64,000 nucleotides of DNA from Deinococcus sp. AB2017081 (GCF_034440735.1 NZ_CP140099.1:1-64000), one strand, 5' to 3'; positions 51,996-63,916 are shown, numbered from the stretch's first letter. A program made the numbers and translations. Notes: generated by a model from the sequence alone, not told the origin.

Positions 51996-52946
51996 ATGTT
52001 GATAGCCCGACCCTTCCTGCCCCTGCTCACGGCTAGCCTCACCGGCGTGGCCGCCGCCCAGGCCAGTGACTCACCGCTGTCCATCGAGCGCATGCGCGCC
52101 CGCGCGTATCCGGGCAGCGCCCTGACCACCCGGCAGACCCTCGCGCCGGGCGCGAACTACCAGCGGCGGGTGGTGTCCTACGTCTCAGACGGCCTGCGCA
52201 TCGAAGCGCTGCTCACCGTCCCGAACGGCAAGGTGCCCGCCGGGGGTTGGCCGGCCATCGTCTTCAACCACGGCTACATCCCTCCGCAGCAGTACCGCAC
52301 CACCGAACGCTACGTGGCCTATGTCGACGCCTTCGCGCGGGCCGGCTTCGTGGTGCTCAAGCCCGACTACCGGGGGCACGGCCGCTCGCAGGGCCAGCCG
52401 GCCGGCACGGCCTACTGGTCGCCCGAGTACACCACCGACGTCCTGAACGCCTACTCGTCCCTCAAGACCCTGGACAGCGTGAACCGCGTGCGGATCGGCA
52501 TGTGGGGCCACTCCATGGGCGGGCACATCACGCTGCGGGCCATGGTGGTCAACCTTGAGATCAAGGCGGGCGTCATCTGGGCCGGGGTGGTGGCGCCGTA
52601 CCTGCAGCTCTTTCGCGATCTGCCGCGCTGGGGCGCGGGCGCGCCGGATGATCCGCGCGCCCGGCTGTTGGCGACCTATGGCCCGCCGGAGGCTAGCCCC
52701 AGGGCCTACGCGGCGCTCTCGCCCAACACCTTCCTCAGGGATCTGAAGGGGCGCCCGCTGGAGCTGCACCACGGCACGGGCGATACCCATGTGCCGTATA
52801 GCTTCTCGGCCGCGCTCGCCTCGGGCCTGAAGGCCGCGAAGCAGCCTTATCGCCTCTTCACTTACGCGAACGACGACCACGACCTCAGCCGCAACCTGAA
52901 TGTGGCGTTGCAGCGCTCGGTCGCCTTCTTCAAGAAGACGCTGTAA
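51996..52946 (+). CDS. Secreted alpha/beta hydrolase (prolyl-peptidase/acyl-esterase-like)
   Basis: 316 residues with signal peptide (about 1-22). Catalytic Ser in GMWGHSMGGH (G-x-S-x-G), later Asp in HGTGDTHVPYSF, His in YANDDHDLSRN. Resembles S9/BAAT-type hydrolases. A -10 box TACGCT (51972-51977) lies in front but without a recognised operator. No partner gene adjacent. Confidence 0.83.
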   Translation: MLIARPFLPLLTASLTGVAAAQASDSPLSIERMRARAYPGSALTTRQTLAPGANYQRRVVSYVSDGLRIEALLTVPNGKVPAGGWPAIVFNHGYIPPQQYRTTERYVAYVDAFARAGFVVLKPDYRGHGRSQGQPAGTAYWSPEYTTDVLNAYSSLKTLDSVNRVRIGMWGHSMGGHITLRAMVVNLEIKAGVIWAGVVAPYLQLFRDLPRWGAGAPDDPRARLLATYGPPEASPRAYAALSPNTFLRDLKGRPLELHHGTGDTHVPYSFSAALASGLKAAKQPYRLFTYANDDHDLSRNLNVALQRSVAFFKKTL

Positions 52947-53085
52947 ACAGGCCAGGCAGCGGAGCGGCCGTCTAGAGGGGCGCCACGGTGCTGGGGGGCC
53001 CGTTGCACGGCGTCAAGCCCAGGCGTCGGCCACCCCGGTCGCGGCCCCGCCAGATTGCGGGCAGAGTGGCGCCCCATGCGCGCGC

Positions 53086-53820
53086 TCATCTGGGCGTCGC
53101 GGCATGGGCTGTCCGCGCGCTGCGGCGCGTCGTTTTCACGAACGCAGTCACCTGAAGCGCGATCAGGAGCGCGGCGAGGGCCAGGAAGGGCAGCCGAAAC
53201 CAGTTGGCGTCGGTCGGCACCGGGCGGTGAAAGGACGCCGAGAAGTGCATGAACACGAAATAGGCGGTATGCAGGGCACTGAGGTAGAACACCGGGTAAC
53301 TGGCGAGCTGGACGAACTTCCACGCCGAGGAGCCCAGGCGGCGGATCGCGCGGTCGGACGAGGTCGCCAGGAGCACCAGGGTCAGCGCGGTCGCGGCGAG
53401 CCCGAGCAGGTTGGCCAGCCCGAGGCCCGGCTCGAGCCGGGCGAGGCGCCCGAGTTGCGGCACATACTCGTAGCCGAGCAGCCGCACCATGTCCCAGCGC
53501 AGCCAGCCCTGCAGGATCACGGTGGTGTGTAGCAGGGCCAGCAGGCCGAACCAGATGCCCACCTCACGGCGCCAGGCCCGCAGGCGCGCGAGACGCGGCC
53601 ACACCGTAAGGGCCGGGCCGATCGCGAGTGACGCGAACAGCAGCAACAGGCCGGCGTCGCCGAGCGCCCGCCACACGCGGTGTTCCATCGACCATTCCGG
53701 GCGACTGAGCACGAAGCCGACCGTCAGCACCACTGCAGCCCCGGCGACGACAGCGTGTCTGACGGCGAGGGCACGCCCTCGCGAAGGGGTCGGGGCAAGG
53801 GGAAGAGCGTCGTTCGTCAT
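53086..53820 (-). CDS. Ferric reductase-like transmembrane protein
   Basis: 244 residues with about six helices of the ferric-reductase-like (MsrQ/YedZ) domain. His residues positioned for heme: LLALLHTTVILQG and YLSALHTAYFVFMHFSAS. Preceded by a regulon-2 site and divergent from the acyltransferase. The paralogous protein at 16087-16806 differs. Confidence 0.78.
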   Translation of the reverse strand: MTNDALPLAPTPSRGRALAVRHAVVAGAAVVLTVGFVLSRPEWSMEHRVWRALGDAGLLLLFASLAIGPALTVWPRLARLRAWRREVGIWFGLLALLHTTVILQGWLRWDMVRLLGYEYVPQLGRLARLEPGLGLANLLGLAATALTLVLLATSSDRAIRRLGSSAWKFVQLASYPVFYLSALHTAYFVFMHFSASFHRPVPTDANWFRLPFLALAALLIALQVTAFVKTTRRSARTAHAATPR

Positions 53821-53850
53821 GTCACACAGCCTCCACGGTTCAGTGGGCGC

Positions 53851-53881
53851 ACCGTACCAGGACGGTGTTCAACTCCTGTAA
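53851..53881 (-). promoter_or_regulatory. Regulon-2 operator and -10 box for the ferric reductase-like gene
   Basis: TTACAG-N5-GAACAC (53881-53865), N8, TACGGT (53856-53851); ggagg ribosome site nearer the ATG. Confidence 0.68.
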
Positions 53882-53959
53882 AGGCGGGGGCGCGCCGTGC
53901 GGGACGTCCAGGCGCGTCACGCCCGTTCAGCTATGGGGAGCGACTCTCTTCCAGAGCCT

Positions 53960-53990
53960 TAACACGAGTTTGACAGATGTCCAGTACGGT
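53960..53990 (+). promoter_or_regulatory. Regulon-2 operator and -10 box for the acyltransferase gene
   Basis: TAACAC-N5-TGACAG (53960-53976), N8, TACGGT (53985-53990). Second half-site is weaker. Confidence 0.6.
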
Positions 53991-54060
53991 GCCGGGGCGA
54001 GTGACCGGGGATGACCGTGGCCGCGTTCGCGGCGGGCCGCTCCGGGCCGGCCGAAAGGAG

Positions 54061-55083
54061 ATGATGACACCGGCCGATCCGCTTCGGGCCAACAACTTCG
54101 ACTTCTTGCGCTTTGTGGGCGCCGTCCTCGTGGTGGTCAGCCACGCGACCTTCGTGCCGACGGGGAGCCTCTGGGCCGATCCGCTGTACGCGCGCTCTGG
54201 CGGACAGATGACGATCGGCTGGATCGGGGTGGGCATGTTCTTCGTGATGAGCGGCTACCTCGTCACGTTGTCGTGGCAGCGTCGTCCGTCCGTGCGCGCC
54301 TTCGCGGCCGCGCGCGCCCTGAGGCTGTACCCGGCCCTGATCGCTGTGGTCATCAGTGTCTTCGTCGTCGGGGCGGTGATCAGCACGGATGATGCCTACT
54401 TCGCGCGGCAGGGTGCGTGGAACTATCTGCTGAATGTCGCTGTGCCCTTCGTCGAGAACCAGTTGCCGGGGGTCTTCCGCGATCAGCCCGCGCGCACCGT
54501 GACCGACAACTTCTGGACGCTCCGGTACGAAATCGGCGCCTATGCCCTGCTCGCTGGACTCGGTGCCCTGGGACTGTGGCGGCGCAGCGTCGTTCTGGCG
54601 CTGTTCGTCTTCACCACGGCGCTGTTCGCGCTGGGCGGTGAAGCCGCCGAGAGCGGGTGGCTGGACTTGCCGCGCTACTTTCTCGCAGGCGCGCTGCTGT
54701 GCCTGCACCGTGACCGCGTGCCGTGGCGCGGCCTCCTCGCGCTCGCCTCGCTGCTGGGGCTGGCCGCCCTGGCCCTGACGGGTGGCCTGAAGCTCGGGTT
54801 TTCGGTCTTCGGTGCCTACCTCACGCTGTACCTGGCCCAAGCGCCGTGGCTAAGGCTGCACCACTTCGCGCGCTTCGGCGACGCGAGCTACGGCCTGTAC
54901 CTCGTGGGATTTTTCGTGCAGCAACTCGTGCAGCGCGCCGTGCCCGGTCTCACGGCCTTTGGCAACTTCACGTTGAGCGTGCCGCTGGCCCTCGCCCTCG
55001 CAGCGCTCCTGTGGTTCGCCGTGGAGCGGCCCGCGCTCCGGCTGAAGGCGCGTTTCGTGGCGGGTGACCGGCAATCAGTCTGA
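54061..55083 (+). CDS. Acyltransferase 3 family membrane protein (OafA-like)
   Basis: 340 residues, about ten helices. Starts NNFDFLRFVGAVLVVVSHAT with the catalytic His of the family. Transfers acyl groups to sugars of the cell surface. Start uncertain: ATG at 54061 or 54064 follows aaaggag; a GTG at 54001, ten bases after the -10, would add 20 in-frame residues. Confidence 0.85.
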   Translation: MMTPADPLRANNFDFLRFVGAVLVVVSHATFVPTGSLWADPLYARSGGQMTIGWIGVGMFFVMSGYLVTLSWQRRPSVRAFAAARALRLYPALIAVVISVFVVGAVISTDDAYFARQGAWNYLLNVAVPFVENQLPGVFRDQPARTVTDNFWTLRYEIGAYALLAGLGALGLWRRSVVLALFVFTTALFALGGEAAESGWLDLPRYFLAGALLCLHRDRVPWRGLLALASLLGLAALALTGGLKLGFSVFGAYLTLYLAQAPWLRLHHFARFGDASYGLYLVGFFVQQLVQRAVPGLTAFGNFTLSVPLALALAALLWFAVERPALRLKARFVAGDRQSV

Positions 55084-55099
55084 TCCGGGAGGCCCATTC

Positions 55100-56365
55100 T
55101 CACAGCCGCCGGGCAATGGCCTCCACGGCGCGCAGACCCTGGCCGAAGCGGCCCATGGCCTCCCGGTGCCGCTCAAGCTCGCTGTAGGGGAGGTAGCGCA
55201 TGTTGAGGTGGGTCACCGCCTGGAATGCTGGGCGGCGCACCTGACCCCGCACGTCGGCCTCCCGTTCGTCCGGGGCGACCAGGTACAGGCCCTGGACGGC
55301 CCGCTCGGGGGCACCCAGCGCCAGGTCGAGCAGCCGCACGATGCCCGAGTAGATCGAGGTGGTGTGTTCGACCTCAAAGGCGGCGGCCGGGGCCAGGGTG
55401 CCCCCTGCAAACCACACCACGTCGATCAGGCGTACCGCGTCCGCCCCGGGGGTGCCCGCGATGCCGGGCGGCAGGGTCTCCAGGCAGCCGTCGCTCAGCC
55501 GGCCCCCCTCGTAAGCCCTGGAGCGGTCGTTGGCCGCGATCCACACCTCGTACCCCAGGGCCCGGCCGAGATCGCGCAGCCAGCCCTGCACCTGGGTGTG
55601 GCTGTGATCCCCCTCCTGCGCCGCCCTGAGCGCCCGGCTCGCGCTGGCGGACTCCTCGCGCACGCGTGCCAGGTCTGCCTGCCAGACCCCGACGGCGGCG
55701 CTGTCCTCCTCGCGCGGCGGGGGCGCGTACCGCCCACGGCCCAGATCGAAGAGCAGCCCTGCCACCGCCCCCAGGTCATTGGACAGCTGACCCCGGTGCG
55801 CGGCAGTGAGCCGCAGCATGCCCTCCCGCAGGGCCAGGTACTCCTCCCACCGGCCCAGTTTCACCCTGGCTCCGGTGAGCGCGTTGTACCCGTTGACGAT
55901 GGCCGTATTGAAGGGTGGCATATGGGTGGGGTGCAGAAAGTACAGCAGGTTGGCGGCAGCTGGGCCCAGGCCCTTGATCTTCCGGCGGTCGAGGTCGCGG
56001 ATGGCCTGGATCAGCTCGTCGCCGCCGGAGCAGCAGGCGCAGGTGTCGAGAAAGCGTCCGAAGGCCAGCTGGTTGTCAGGACTTTCGTAGATGTCGGGAA
56101 TGCGCAGCTTGGGCTTCCACAAGAAGGCATGATCGGCCCCTTTGAACATCTGGCGCTGCTCGGCGATGGAGTGCACGACGGTCTCCAGCGACGAGCCCCG
56201 GTACTGAGATCCGAAGGTGCCGGCCCCGATCTCCTGTACCACCGTCTGAAGGCCCCGGCGGATCGAGCGGAAGTTCTTGAGCCGCTCCGCCCACAGGAAC
56301 CAGGTGTGGTAAGTGCCCCCGGGGTCGTCCCGCCAGTGCCGGATCAAGGTCTCAAGGGTCTGCAT
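55100..56365 (-). CDS. Putative restriction-like nuclease (HhH glycosylase-like plus PD-(D/E)XK-like)
   Basis: 421 residues, not firmly recognised. A helix-hairpin-helix-like segment KGLGPAAANLLYFLHPTHMPPF (about 160-180) resembles DNA glycosylase or repair proteins. In the C-terminal half, DAVRLIDVVWFAGG followed by AAAFEVEHTTSIYSGIVRLL looks like the D...E-x-E of a PD-(D/E)XK nuclease core. A CACC segment (about 139) could bind metal. It stands alone with no methylase or helicase beside it. Solo defence or repair nuclease is inferred. Confidence 0.6.
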   Translation of the reverse strand: MQTLETLIRHWRDDPGGTYHTWFLWAERLKNFRSIRRGLQTVVQEIGAGTFGSQYRGSSLETVVHSIAEQRQMFKGADHAFLWKPKLRIPDIYESPDNQLAFGRFLDTCACCSGGDELIQAIRDLDRRKIKGLGPAAANLLYFLHPTHMPPFNTAIVNGYNALTGARVKLGRWEEYLALREGMLRLTAAHRGQLSNDLGAVAGLLFDLGRGRYAPPPREEDSAAVGVWQADLARVREESASASRALRAAQEGDHSHTQVQGWLRDLGRALGYEVWIAANDRSRAYEGGRLSDGCLETLPPGIAGTPGADAVRLIDVVWFAGGTLAPAAAFEVEHTTSIYSGIVRLLDLALGAPERAVQGLYLVAPDEREADVRGQVRRPAFQAVTHLNMRYLPYSELERHREAMGRFGQGLRAVEAIARRL

Positions 56366-56531
56366 CCCAGAGGTCTAGCACAGCGGTCGGCGGCCAGCGG
56401 GCGCACCTGCGCCCACCCTTGTCACAGCCGCGTTGGGGGCGTCAGACCCAGCCCGCAGCGTCTCTCGGCTTCATCCCGCCGCCACTGAGCCTGATCCGAA
56501 TGTTCACCTCCTCTTGAGCGGTCTGCAACCT

Positions 56532-56563
56532 TTACACGGATTGAACACGGCCGTTCCTACAGT
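56532..56563 (+). promoter_or_regulatory. Regulon-2 operator and -10 box for the DUF326 gene
   Basis: TTACAC-N5-GAACAC (56532-56548), N9, TACAGT (56558-56563). Confidence 0.68.
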
Positions 56564-56637
56564 GCAGGGGATTCACCGTTGATGTCCCGCCCTGGCGTCC
56601 GTCCTGCCCGCCTCCCTCGACTCCCAGGAGACCGACC

Positions 56638-57060
56638 ATGCCGCAGACCACCGTCCAAATGCTGCAGACCCACCCCCGCCCCACCACTCTGTTCGATCAG
56701 GGCACGCTGGCCGAATGCATCGACGCCTGCTTCGAGTGCGCCCAGGTCTGCACTGCCTGCGCCGACGCCTGTCTGGGTGAGGGCGAACACCTGCCGCACC
56801 TCGTCCACTGCATCACGCTCAATGCGGACTGCGCCGATATCTGCGCCGCCACCGGCCGGGTGCTTTCACGCCTGACCCTGCCCGACCAGAGCGTGCTGCG
56901 TGCCCAGTTGCAGGCCTGCTTGGCCGCCTGCTCGGCCTGCGCCGTGGAGTGTGAGGGGCACGCCCGTGACATGAACATGCAGCACTGCGCGGCGTGCGCT
57001 GAGAGCTGCCGCCGATGCGAGCAGGCCTGTCAGGCACTACTAGGGAGCCTGAAGGCATGA
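56638..57060 (+). CDS. DUF326 Cys-rich four-helix-bundle protein (copper storage-like)
   Basis: 140 residues with about 18 Cys, mostly as CxxC or CxxxC pairs on helices: CIDACFECAQVCTACADAC, CLAACSACAVECEGHA, CAACAESCRRCEQAC. This matches DUF326/Csp-type bundles whose Cys-lined core binds many Cu(I) ions. No signal peptide, so cytosolic storage is likely. Under regulon-2 control. Confidence 0.87.
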   Translation: MPQTTVQMLQTHPRPTTLFDQGTLAECIDACFECAQVCTACADACLGEGEHLPHLVHCITLNADCADICAATGRVLSRLTLPDQSVLRAQLQACLAACSACAVECEGHARDMNMQHCAACAESCRRCEQACQALLGSLKA

Positions 57061-57320
57061 CGTGACTGCTCCTGACGCTAGATGCCGTGTTGGCAGGAGA
57101 GGGAACAACGAAGCGGTTCCAAAGCCCGTGCTGCGCCAAGCTCAGCGCGTCATGGCCGCCCGGGCCGACGACATGCACGATTTCAGAAAATGGCTGCGCC
57201 CCCATCTCTGGGCCTCTTTCCGGCCACCCTACTCCTGTCCTAGTGGCCAGAGCGTGGCCGTCTGGGCGCTGTGTCGAGCGCTTGAGCAACCCCCGGCCAT
57301 CTTCACCCCAGCGGAGATGT

Positions 57321-57351
57321 GAACACAATCCCAACACAGTCGCCTTAGCGT
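57321..57351 (+). promoter_or_regulatory. Regulon-2 operator and -10 box for the C39-like peptidase gene
   Basis: GAACAC-N5-CAACAC (57321-57337), N8, TAGCGT (57346-57351), six bases, GTG at 57358, giving a leaderless start. The stretch 57061-57320 shows no recognised gene. Confidence 0.65.
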
Positions 57352-57357
57352 ATCCAG

Positions 57358-58398
57358 GTGTTCCCCCGCCCTCTCGTGCCCTTTCTTCTGGCCTCCGACG
57401 CCGGCGCCGCTCCCTATTCGCAGCAGACTAGTTTCGGCGTGCCAGCACCGCTAATTCAGGCGGCTCAGGTGGGGGCAGGGCTTCCCAGGAGCTGGGAAGC
57501 CCTGCCAGACGTCCAAATGGGGCGAATGGAGAGCCGCGTGGTGGAGGTCGCCCCCTTCGACGAGTTGATCCCCAGCTGGAACGTGACGGGCGACCCTGAA
57601 AGCCCGCTGAGCGTTGAGGTGCGGGTGCGTAGGGCCGATGGACGCTGGACACCATACGCGGGATTCGGCACCTGGCGAGCGTCCGGGGTGCGGGGCAGCG
57701 CTCCCGTAGTTCGCCGCGCGGACGGCACGGTCAACACCGATACCCTGGTGCTGCCCTTCCGCGCCTCGGCCTTCCAGGCGCGGGTGACGCTGGGCCCGGG
57801 TCTCCAGCTCCGCCTGCTGTCCTTCAACACCTCGGACACGGCGCTGCGGGGGCGGGATCAGGGGCGCGCCGGTTCACCGCCGACCTGGAATACGGCCCTC
57901 GCGGTGCCCGCCCTGTCGCAGATGATCTACCCGGGCGGCGGTGAGGTGTGGTGCAGCCCGACCAGCGTGGCCATGCTCCTGGGCTTCTGGAAGAGACCCG
58001 TGCGCGTGCCCGACGCCGCCCGGGCGACCTACGACCCGACCTACGACGGGTTCGGCAACTGGCCCTTCAACACCGCCTACGCCGCCAGCCAGGGAATGCA
58101 GGCGTTCGTCACGCGCCTGAGCAGCCTGCGGGGCGCCGAGGCCTATGTGCAGCGGGGCCTGCCTCTGGCCCTCAGCCTGCGCTTCAAAGCAGGCGAGCTG
58201 CCCGGCGCGCCGCTGAGCTGGTCGAATGGCCACCTGCTGGTGCTGACCGGCTTCGACGCCCAGGGCAATCCCCAGGTCAACGACCCGGCCGCGCCCGGCG
58301 ACGCGGGGGTGAAGCGCACCTACCCCCGGGCCGTATTCGAGCGGCTGTGGCTGGGGCACGCCGGCGGCATAGCCTATGTCATGGCTCCCCAACCCTGA
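57358..58398 (+). CDS. Secreted C39-like cysteine peptidase
   Basis: 346 residues from a GTG placed by the leaderless promoter. A weak signal is followed by about 170 residues of unknown type, then a Peptidase_C39_2 domain (about 185-345) with GEVWCSPTSVAMLLGFW (catalytic Cys), WSNGHLLVLTGF (His) and NPQVNDPAAP (Asp). Stop overlaps the next (broken) gene as TGATG. Confidence 0.8.
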   Translation: MFPRPLVPFLLASDAGAAPYSQQTSFGVPAPLIQAAQVGAGLPRSWEALPDVQMGRMESRVVEVAPFDELIPSWNVTGDPESPLSVEVRVRRADGRWTPYAGFGTWRASGVRGSAPVVRRADGTVNTDTLVLPFRASAFQARVTLGPGLQLRLLSFNTSDTALRGRDQGRAGSPPTWNTALAVPALSQMIYPGGGEVWCSPTSVAMLLGFWKRPVRVPDAARATYDPTYDGFGNWPFNTAYAASQGMQAFVTRLSSLRGAEAYVQRGLPLALSLRFKAGELPGAPLSWSNGHLLVLTGFDAQGNPQVNDPAAPGDAGVKRTYPRAVFERLWLGHAGGIAYVMAPQP

Positions 58399-59280
58399 TG
58401 GGCTTCACCGAACGGTCGGGCCAGCGGCGCGGGCATGGGGGGCCACCTGGAGCCAGACGCGCCTGGCTGGCAGCCACCGGCCTAGTGGCGCTGGCGGTGA
58501 CCACGCTCGGCTGGCGACTTCAGCAGCAGGGGGCGGGCCGCGTGGGCCGGCTGGGAGGCGACTTTCATGCCCTGCGGGCGCTGCCCGGTGGCCGGCTGCT
58601 CTACGGGTAGCACGCAGGGGTGTCCATCAGCACGGATGGCGGCCGCACCTGGAGTGCGCCCGACGGCACCGGCGACGTGATGTCGCTCACGGCGTCCCCG
58701 GTGTCACCGCTGGTGATGATGGCCGGACACGGCGTGCTGAAATCCAGCCGCGACGGCGGCGCGAGCTGGCAGGACGTAGGCTTCGGCAATCTGGCCAGTC
58801 CCGACCTGCACGGCTTCACGGTGGTGCCGGACGCGCCGGACGTCTGGTTTGCCAGCGTCGCGGGCCTCGGTCTGTACAGCCGCAGGGGCGCCCGCGCCTG
58901 GCAGGTCGTGGCGCCGGACACGGCGGACGCGAGCGCGCTGGCCGCCGGCCCAGGCGTTGTGCCCCGCCTGTACGCCCTGATGGGGAGCCGATTGATCACC
59001 TCGGCCGGGGGCACGACCTGGCAACCGGCCGGGGCAGCTCCCCCGGCCACGGGCCTTGAGGTGCATCCGGTCAGCGGCGATGTCTACCTGGCCGGCCCGA
59101 GCGGGCTGTGGCGCTCCACCGACATCGGGGCGACCTGGGAGCGGCTGGGATTCTCTGGCGCGGCTGGTGGCGTCCGATCCCGGGGATGAATGGGGGCTCT
59201 ACGCCGTTGATCTGGGTGGGCGGGTCTTCCGCTCCCTGGACGATGGACGCACTTGGCACCCGACGGGTCAGCAGCCCTGA
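58398..59280 (+). pseudogene. Broken BNR/sortilin-like beta-propeller protein gene
   Basis: One reading frame from ATG 58398 gives a signal-anchor and GGDFHALRALPGGRLLYG, then a TAG at 58608-58610, then in the same frame HAGVSISTDGGRTW and several such repeats. A CAG-to-TAG change (Gln in the expected YGQHAG) explains the stop. A second defect near 59145-59165 shifts the frame; the last 40 codons (LARLVASDPGDEWGLYAVDL, SLDDGRTWHP) continue in frame 1. Intact relatives are secreted F510-type repeat proteins of unknown function. Confidence 0.75.
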
Positions 59281-59340
59281 ATGGATGCACCATCGTTCAG
59301 GTGAGAGTTCGGGTGCGATGGCACCCTTCACTGGCCGTGC

Positions 59341-59649
<309 letters not shown>

Positions 59650-59650
59650 C

Positions 59651-59854
59651 TCAGCCGCGAAGCTGGGCGCCGTAGCCCTCTTCGGTCACGGCTGCCATCA
59701 GCGCCTGGGGATCGGCCTCGCCCTGCACGGTGGCCGTGCCGTCCTGAAGATCTACCCGCACGCTCTGGACGCCGGGCACAGCCTTCAGGGCACCCTCGAC
59801 CGCCTTCTCACAGTGGCCACACGTCATTCCGGAAACCGTCAGTTCAGTCGTCAT
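59651..59854 (-). CDS. copZ: Copper chaperone CopZ (HMA domain)
   Basis: 67 residues: one HMA domain with [17 protein letters not shown] (CxxC Cu(I) site). Hands copper to the CopA ATPase. Translated leaderless six bases after TATACT. First gene before csoR. Confidence 0.9.
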   Translation of the reverse strand: MTTELTVSGMTCGHCEKAVEGALKAVPGVQSVRVDLQDGTATVQGEADPQALMAAVTEEGYGAQLRG

Positions 59855-59860
59855 GTCCCC

Positions 59861-59889
59861 AGTATAGACCCTCCGGGGGAGGAATCAAA
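59861..59889 (-). promoter_or_regulatory. copZ promoter with CsoR-like box in the spacer
   Basis: TTTGAT (59889-59884), N17, TATACT (59866-59861). The spacer holds tccccc...gggtc-type symmetry. Confidence 0.55.
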
Positions 59890-59940
59890 GGGAAGGACTG
59901 CCCGTCATCAGGACTCAACACAGTCTGTTCCATCCTGCAC

Positions 59941-59995
59941 TTGCCCATCCCTCCGCTTCAAGGTAGGCTTGTCTCATATCCCCCCCAGGGGGGTC
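59941..59995 (+). promoter_or_regulatory. copA promoter and CsoR-type box
   Basis: TTGCCC (59941-59946), N17, TAGGCT (59964-59969), followed by an inverted C-run/G-run box (59976-59995), ten bases before the ATG. Confidence 0.65.
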
Positions 59996-60004
59996 GGAGG
60001 CAAC

Positions 60005-62503
<2,499 letters not shown>

Positions 62504-62551
62504 ACGGCACCTGACCTGCCCCAAGCCGCCTTTCCCTCTTCAGGAGATTCC

Positions 62552-62974
62552 ATGACCAAACTCACCGTCGGCCCCTGGATCGCCGCACAGAAACTCCCCA
62601 GCCGCGACGTGGCGCGTGATCGCCTCGCCTTTCTGACGCGCACCCAGCTGCGCCAGACGCCACAGGCCGTCGCCGGCTTTCCATTGGTCGGTCTGGGCGG
62701 CAGTTGCGGCAAGCCGTGCTTCGCCCTGCCCTTCGTACTGACCTGGACGGAGGCGAACACCCGCGCCCTGGAGGCCGTGGCCGCCGAGTTCGGCTGTTAC
62801 GTCGAGTACGGCGTCTACCCGCACCTGAAGCTCCCTGACACGGATCAGGAGGTGGCGGCCGTGCAGGACTGGACGACCTTCGGCATGGTGTACCTGCGCC
62901 CCGGCTACGAGCGCGCCGAGGAACTGCTCGTGCGCCTCGCCGGGGCGCTGGCGCCGGAGGCAGGACAGGCCTGA
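62552..62974 (+). CDS. Hypothetical protein with GSCGKPC motif
   Basis: 140 residues, soluble, not recognised. One clear feature is LGGSCGKPCFALPFVLTWT (about 48-66), a C-x3-C that could bind metal. Good ribosome site (caggaga). It follows copA by 48 bp and may be in its transcript. A copper-related role is only a guess. Confidence 0.6.
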   Translation: MTKLTVGPWIAAQKLPSRDVARDRLAFLTRTQLRQTPQAVAGFPLVGLGGSCGKPCFALPFVLTWTEANTRALEAVAAEFGCYVEYGVYPHLKLPDTDQEVAAVQDWTTFGMVYLRPGYERAEELLVRLAGALAPEAGQA

Positions 62975-63015
62975 GGCTGAGTGATCCGGGCCACCCTTAT
63001 CCCTCGATCCGCCCC

Positions 63016-63780
63016 TCAGTCCAGACTCAGTGGATTGATAGCGGTGCCCTGAAAGGTCAGCCGGAAGTCCAGATGGGGCCCGGTGCTGTTGCCGGTGCTG
63101 CCCACCCGGGCGATCACCCGACCGGCGTCCACACGGGCGCCCTTCAGCACCAGATTGGCGCTGTTGTGGCTGTAGCGGGTCTTGAACCCGTCCCCGTGAT
63201 CCACGACCACTGTCCAGCCCCAGCCCGTGCGGGCGTCGAAGCGGGACTCGCTGACCACCCCGGCCCGCGCCGCGCGGATGGGCGTGCCGGTGGGCGCGGC
63301 GAGATCGATGCCCTCGTGACCTGTCCGGAAGGGGGTGGTCAGGCGGCCCTGCACGGGCAGCGCGCCCACCCGGATGGACGCCGTGCGAACCGCCGGGGTG
63401 CTCCGGGCACTGGCTGGTGCTGACCTCACTGGAAGGATCAGCCGCTGCCCGACCTTCAGGGCGCGCCGGGCGTCCAGGCCGGGATTGGCCGCGATCAGGG
63501 CGCCGATGGTCGTCGACTGGCGCCGCGCAATGTTGTACAGGGTGTCACCGGGTTCCACTGTCCAGGTCTGGGCGGAACCGGCCTGCGGCAGTGTCAATGA
63601 CATGCCCGCCAGGAGGGTGCCCCGCTCCAGCTGGGGATTGGCCTGAATCAGTGCGCTGACGGTGGTGCCGTGACGGACGGCCAGGCGGGTGAGGGTATCA
63701 CCCCGCTGGACGGTGATGGTGACGGCAGTGGCCGGGCTGATCCAGAGCAGGGCCAGCGTCAGAAACACAGTGGGTCGCAT
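63016..63780 (-). CDS. Secreted LysM-M23 peptidase-like protein
   Basis: 254 residues. Signal (about 1-20), two LysM domains (about 22-65 and 72-115: VQRGDTLTRLAVRHGTTVSA; VEPGDTLYNIARRQSTTIGA), then an M23 domain with GHEGIDLAAPTGTP and VVDHGDGF. The second metal motif is GPHLDFRL, so the expected H-x-H reads H-x-D and the enzyme may be weak or a regulator. Start at 63780 fits the promoter; a GTG at 63789 lies too near the -10 box. Confidence 0.85.
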   Translation of the reverse strand: MRPTVFLTLALLWISPATAVTITVQRGDTLTRLAVRHGTTVSALIQANPQLERGTLLAGMSLTLPQAGSAQTWTVEPGDTLYNIARRQSTTIGALIAANPGLDARRALKVGQRLILPVRSAPASARSTPAVRTASIRVGALPVQGRLTTPFRTGHEGIDLAAPTGTPIRAARAGVVSESRFDARTGWGWTVVVDHGDGFKTRYSHNSANLVLKGARVDAGRVIARVGSTGNSTGPHLDFRLTFQGTAINPLSLD

Positions 63781-63791
63781 GAATGACACGT

Positions 63792-63822
63792 AGCTTGCCG
63801 CAGCCGTGTAAAGGTCGTGTTA
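63792..63822 (-). promoter_or_regulatory. Regulon-2 operator and -10 box for the M23 gene
   Basis: TAACAC-N5-TTACAC (63822-63806), N8, CAAGCT (63797-63792), 11 bases to the ATG. Confidence 0.62.
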
Positions 63823-63878
63823 AATCCTGGTGAGGCCGGGCAGCTTCCTGCTTCCGTTCTCCCATGCCACACGAAAAA

Positions 63879-63902
63879 GCGCACCCCAAGGAAGGGGCGC
63901 GC
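63879..63902 (-). terminator. Rho-independent terminator of the DUF305 gene
   Basis: gcgc-type stem (63902-63894 with 63887-63879), loop ttcctt, followed on the minus strand by five T. Convergent/tandem position just after the partial gene. Confidence 0.75.
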
Positions 63903-63916
63903 TGCGAGGCACCGGG

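Noticed and set aside
57062..57322. 86-codon open frame between the DUF326 and C39 genes
   Set aside because: No ribosome site, no recognisable features, and it runs into the operator of the next gene.
59916..59921. CAACAC upstream of copA
   Set aside because: No second hexamer at 11 bp and no -10 at the right distance; not counted as regulon-2.
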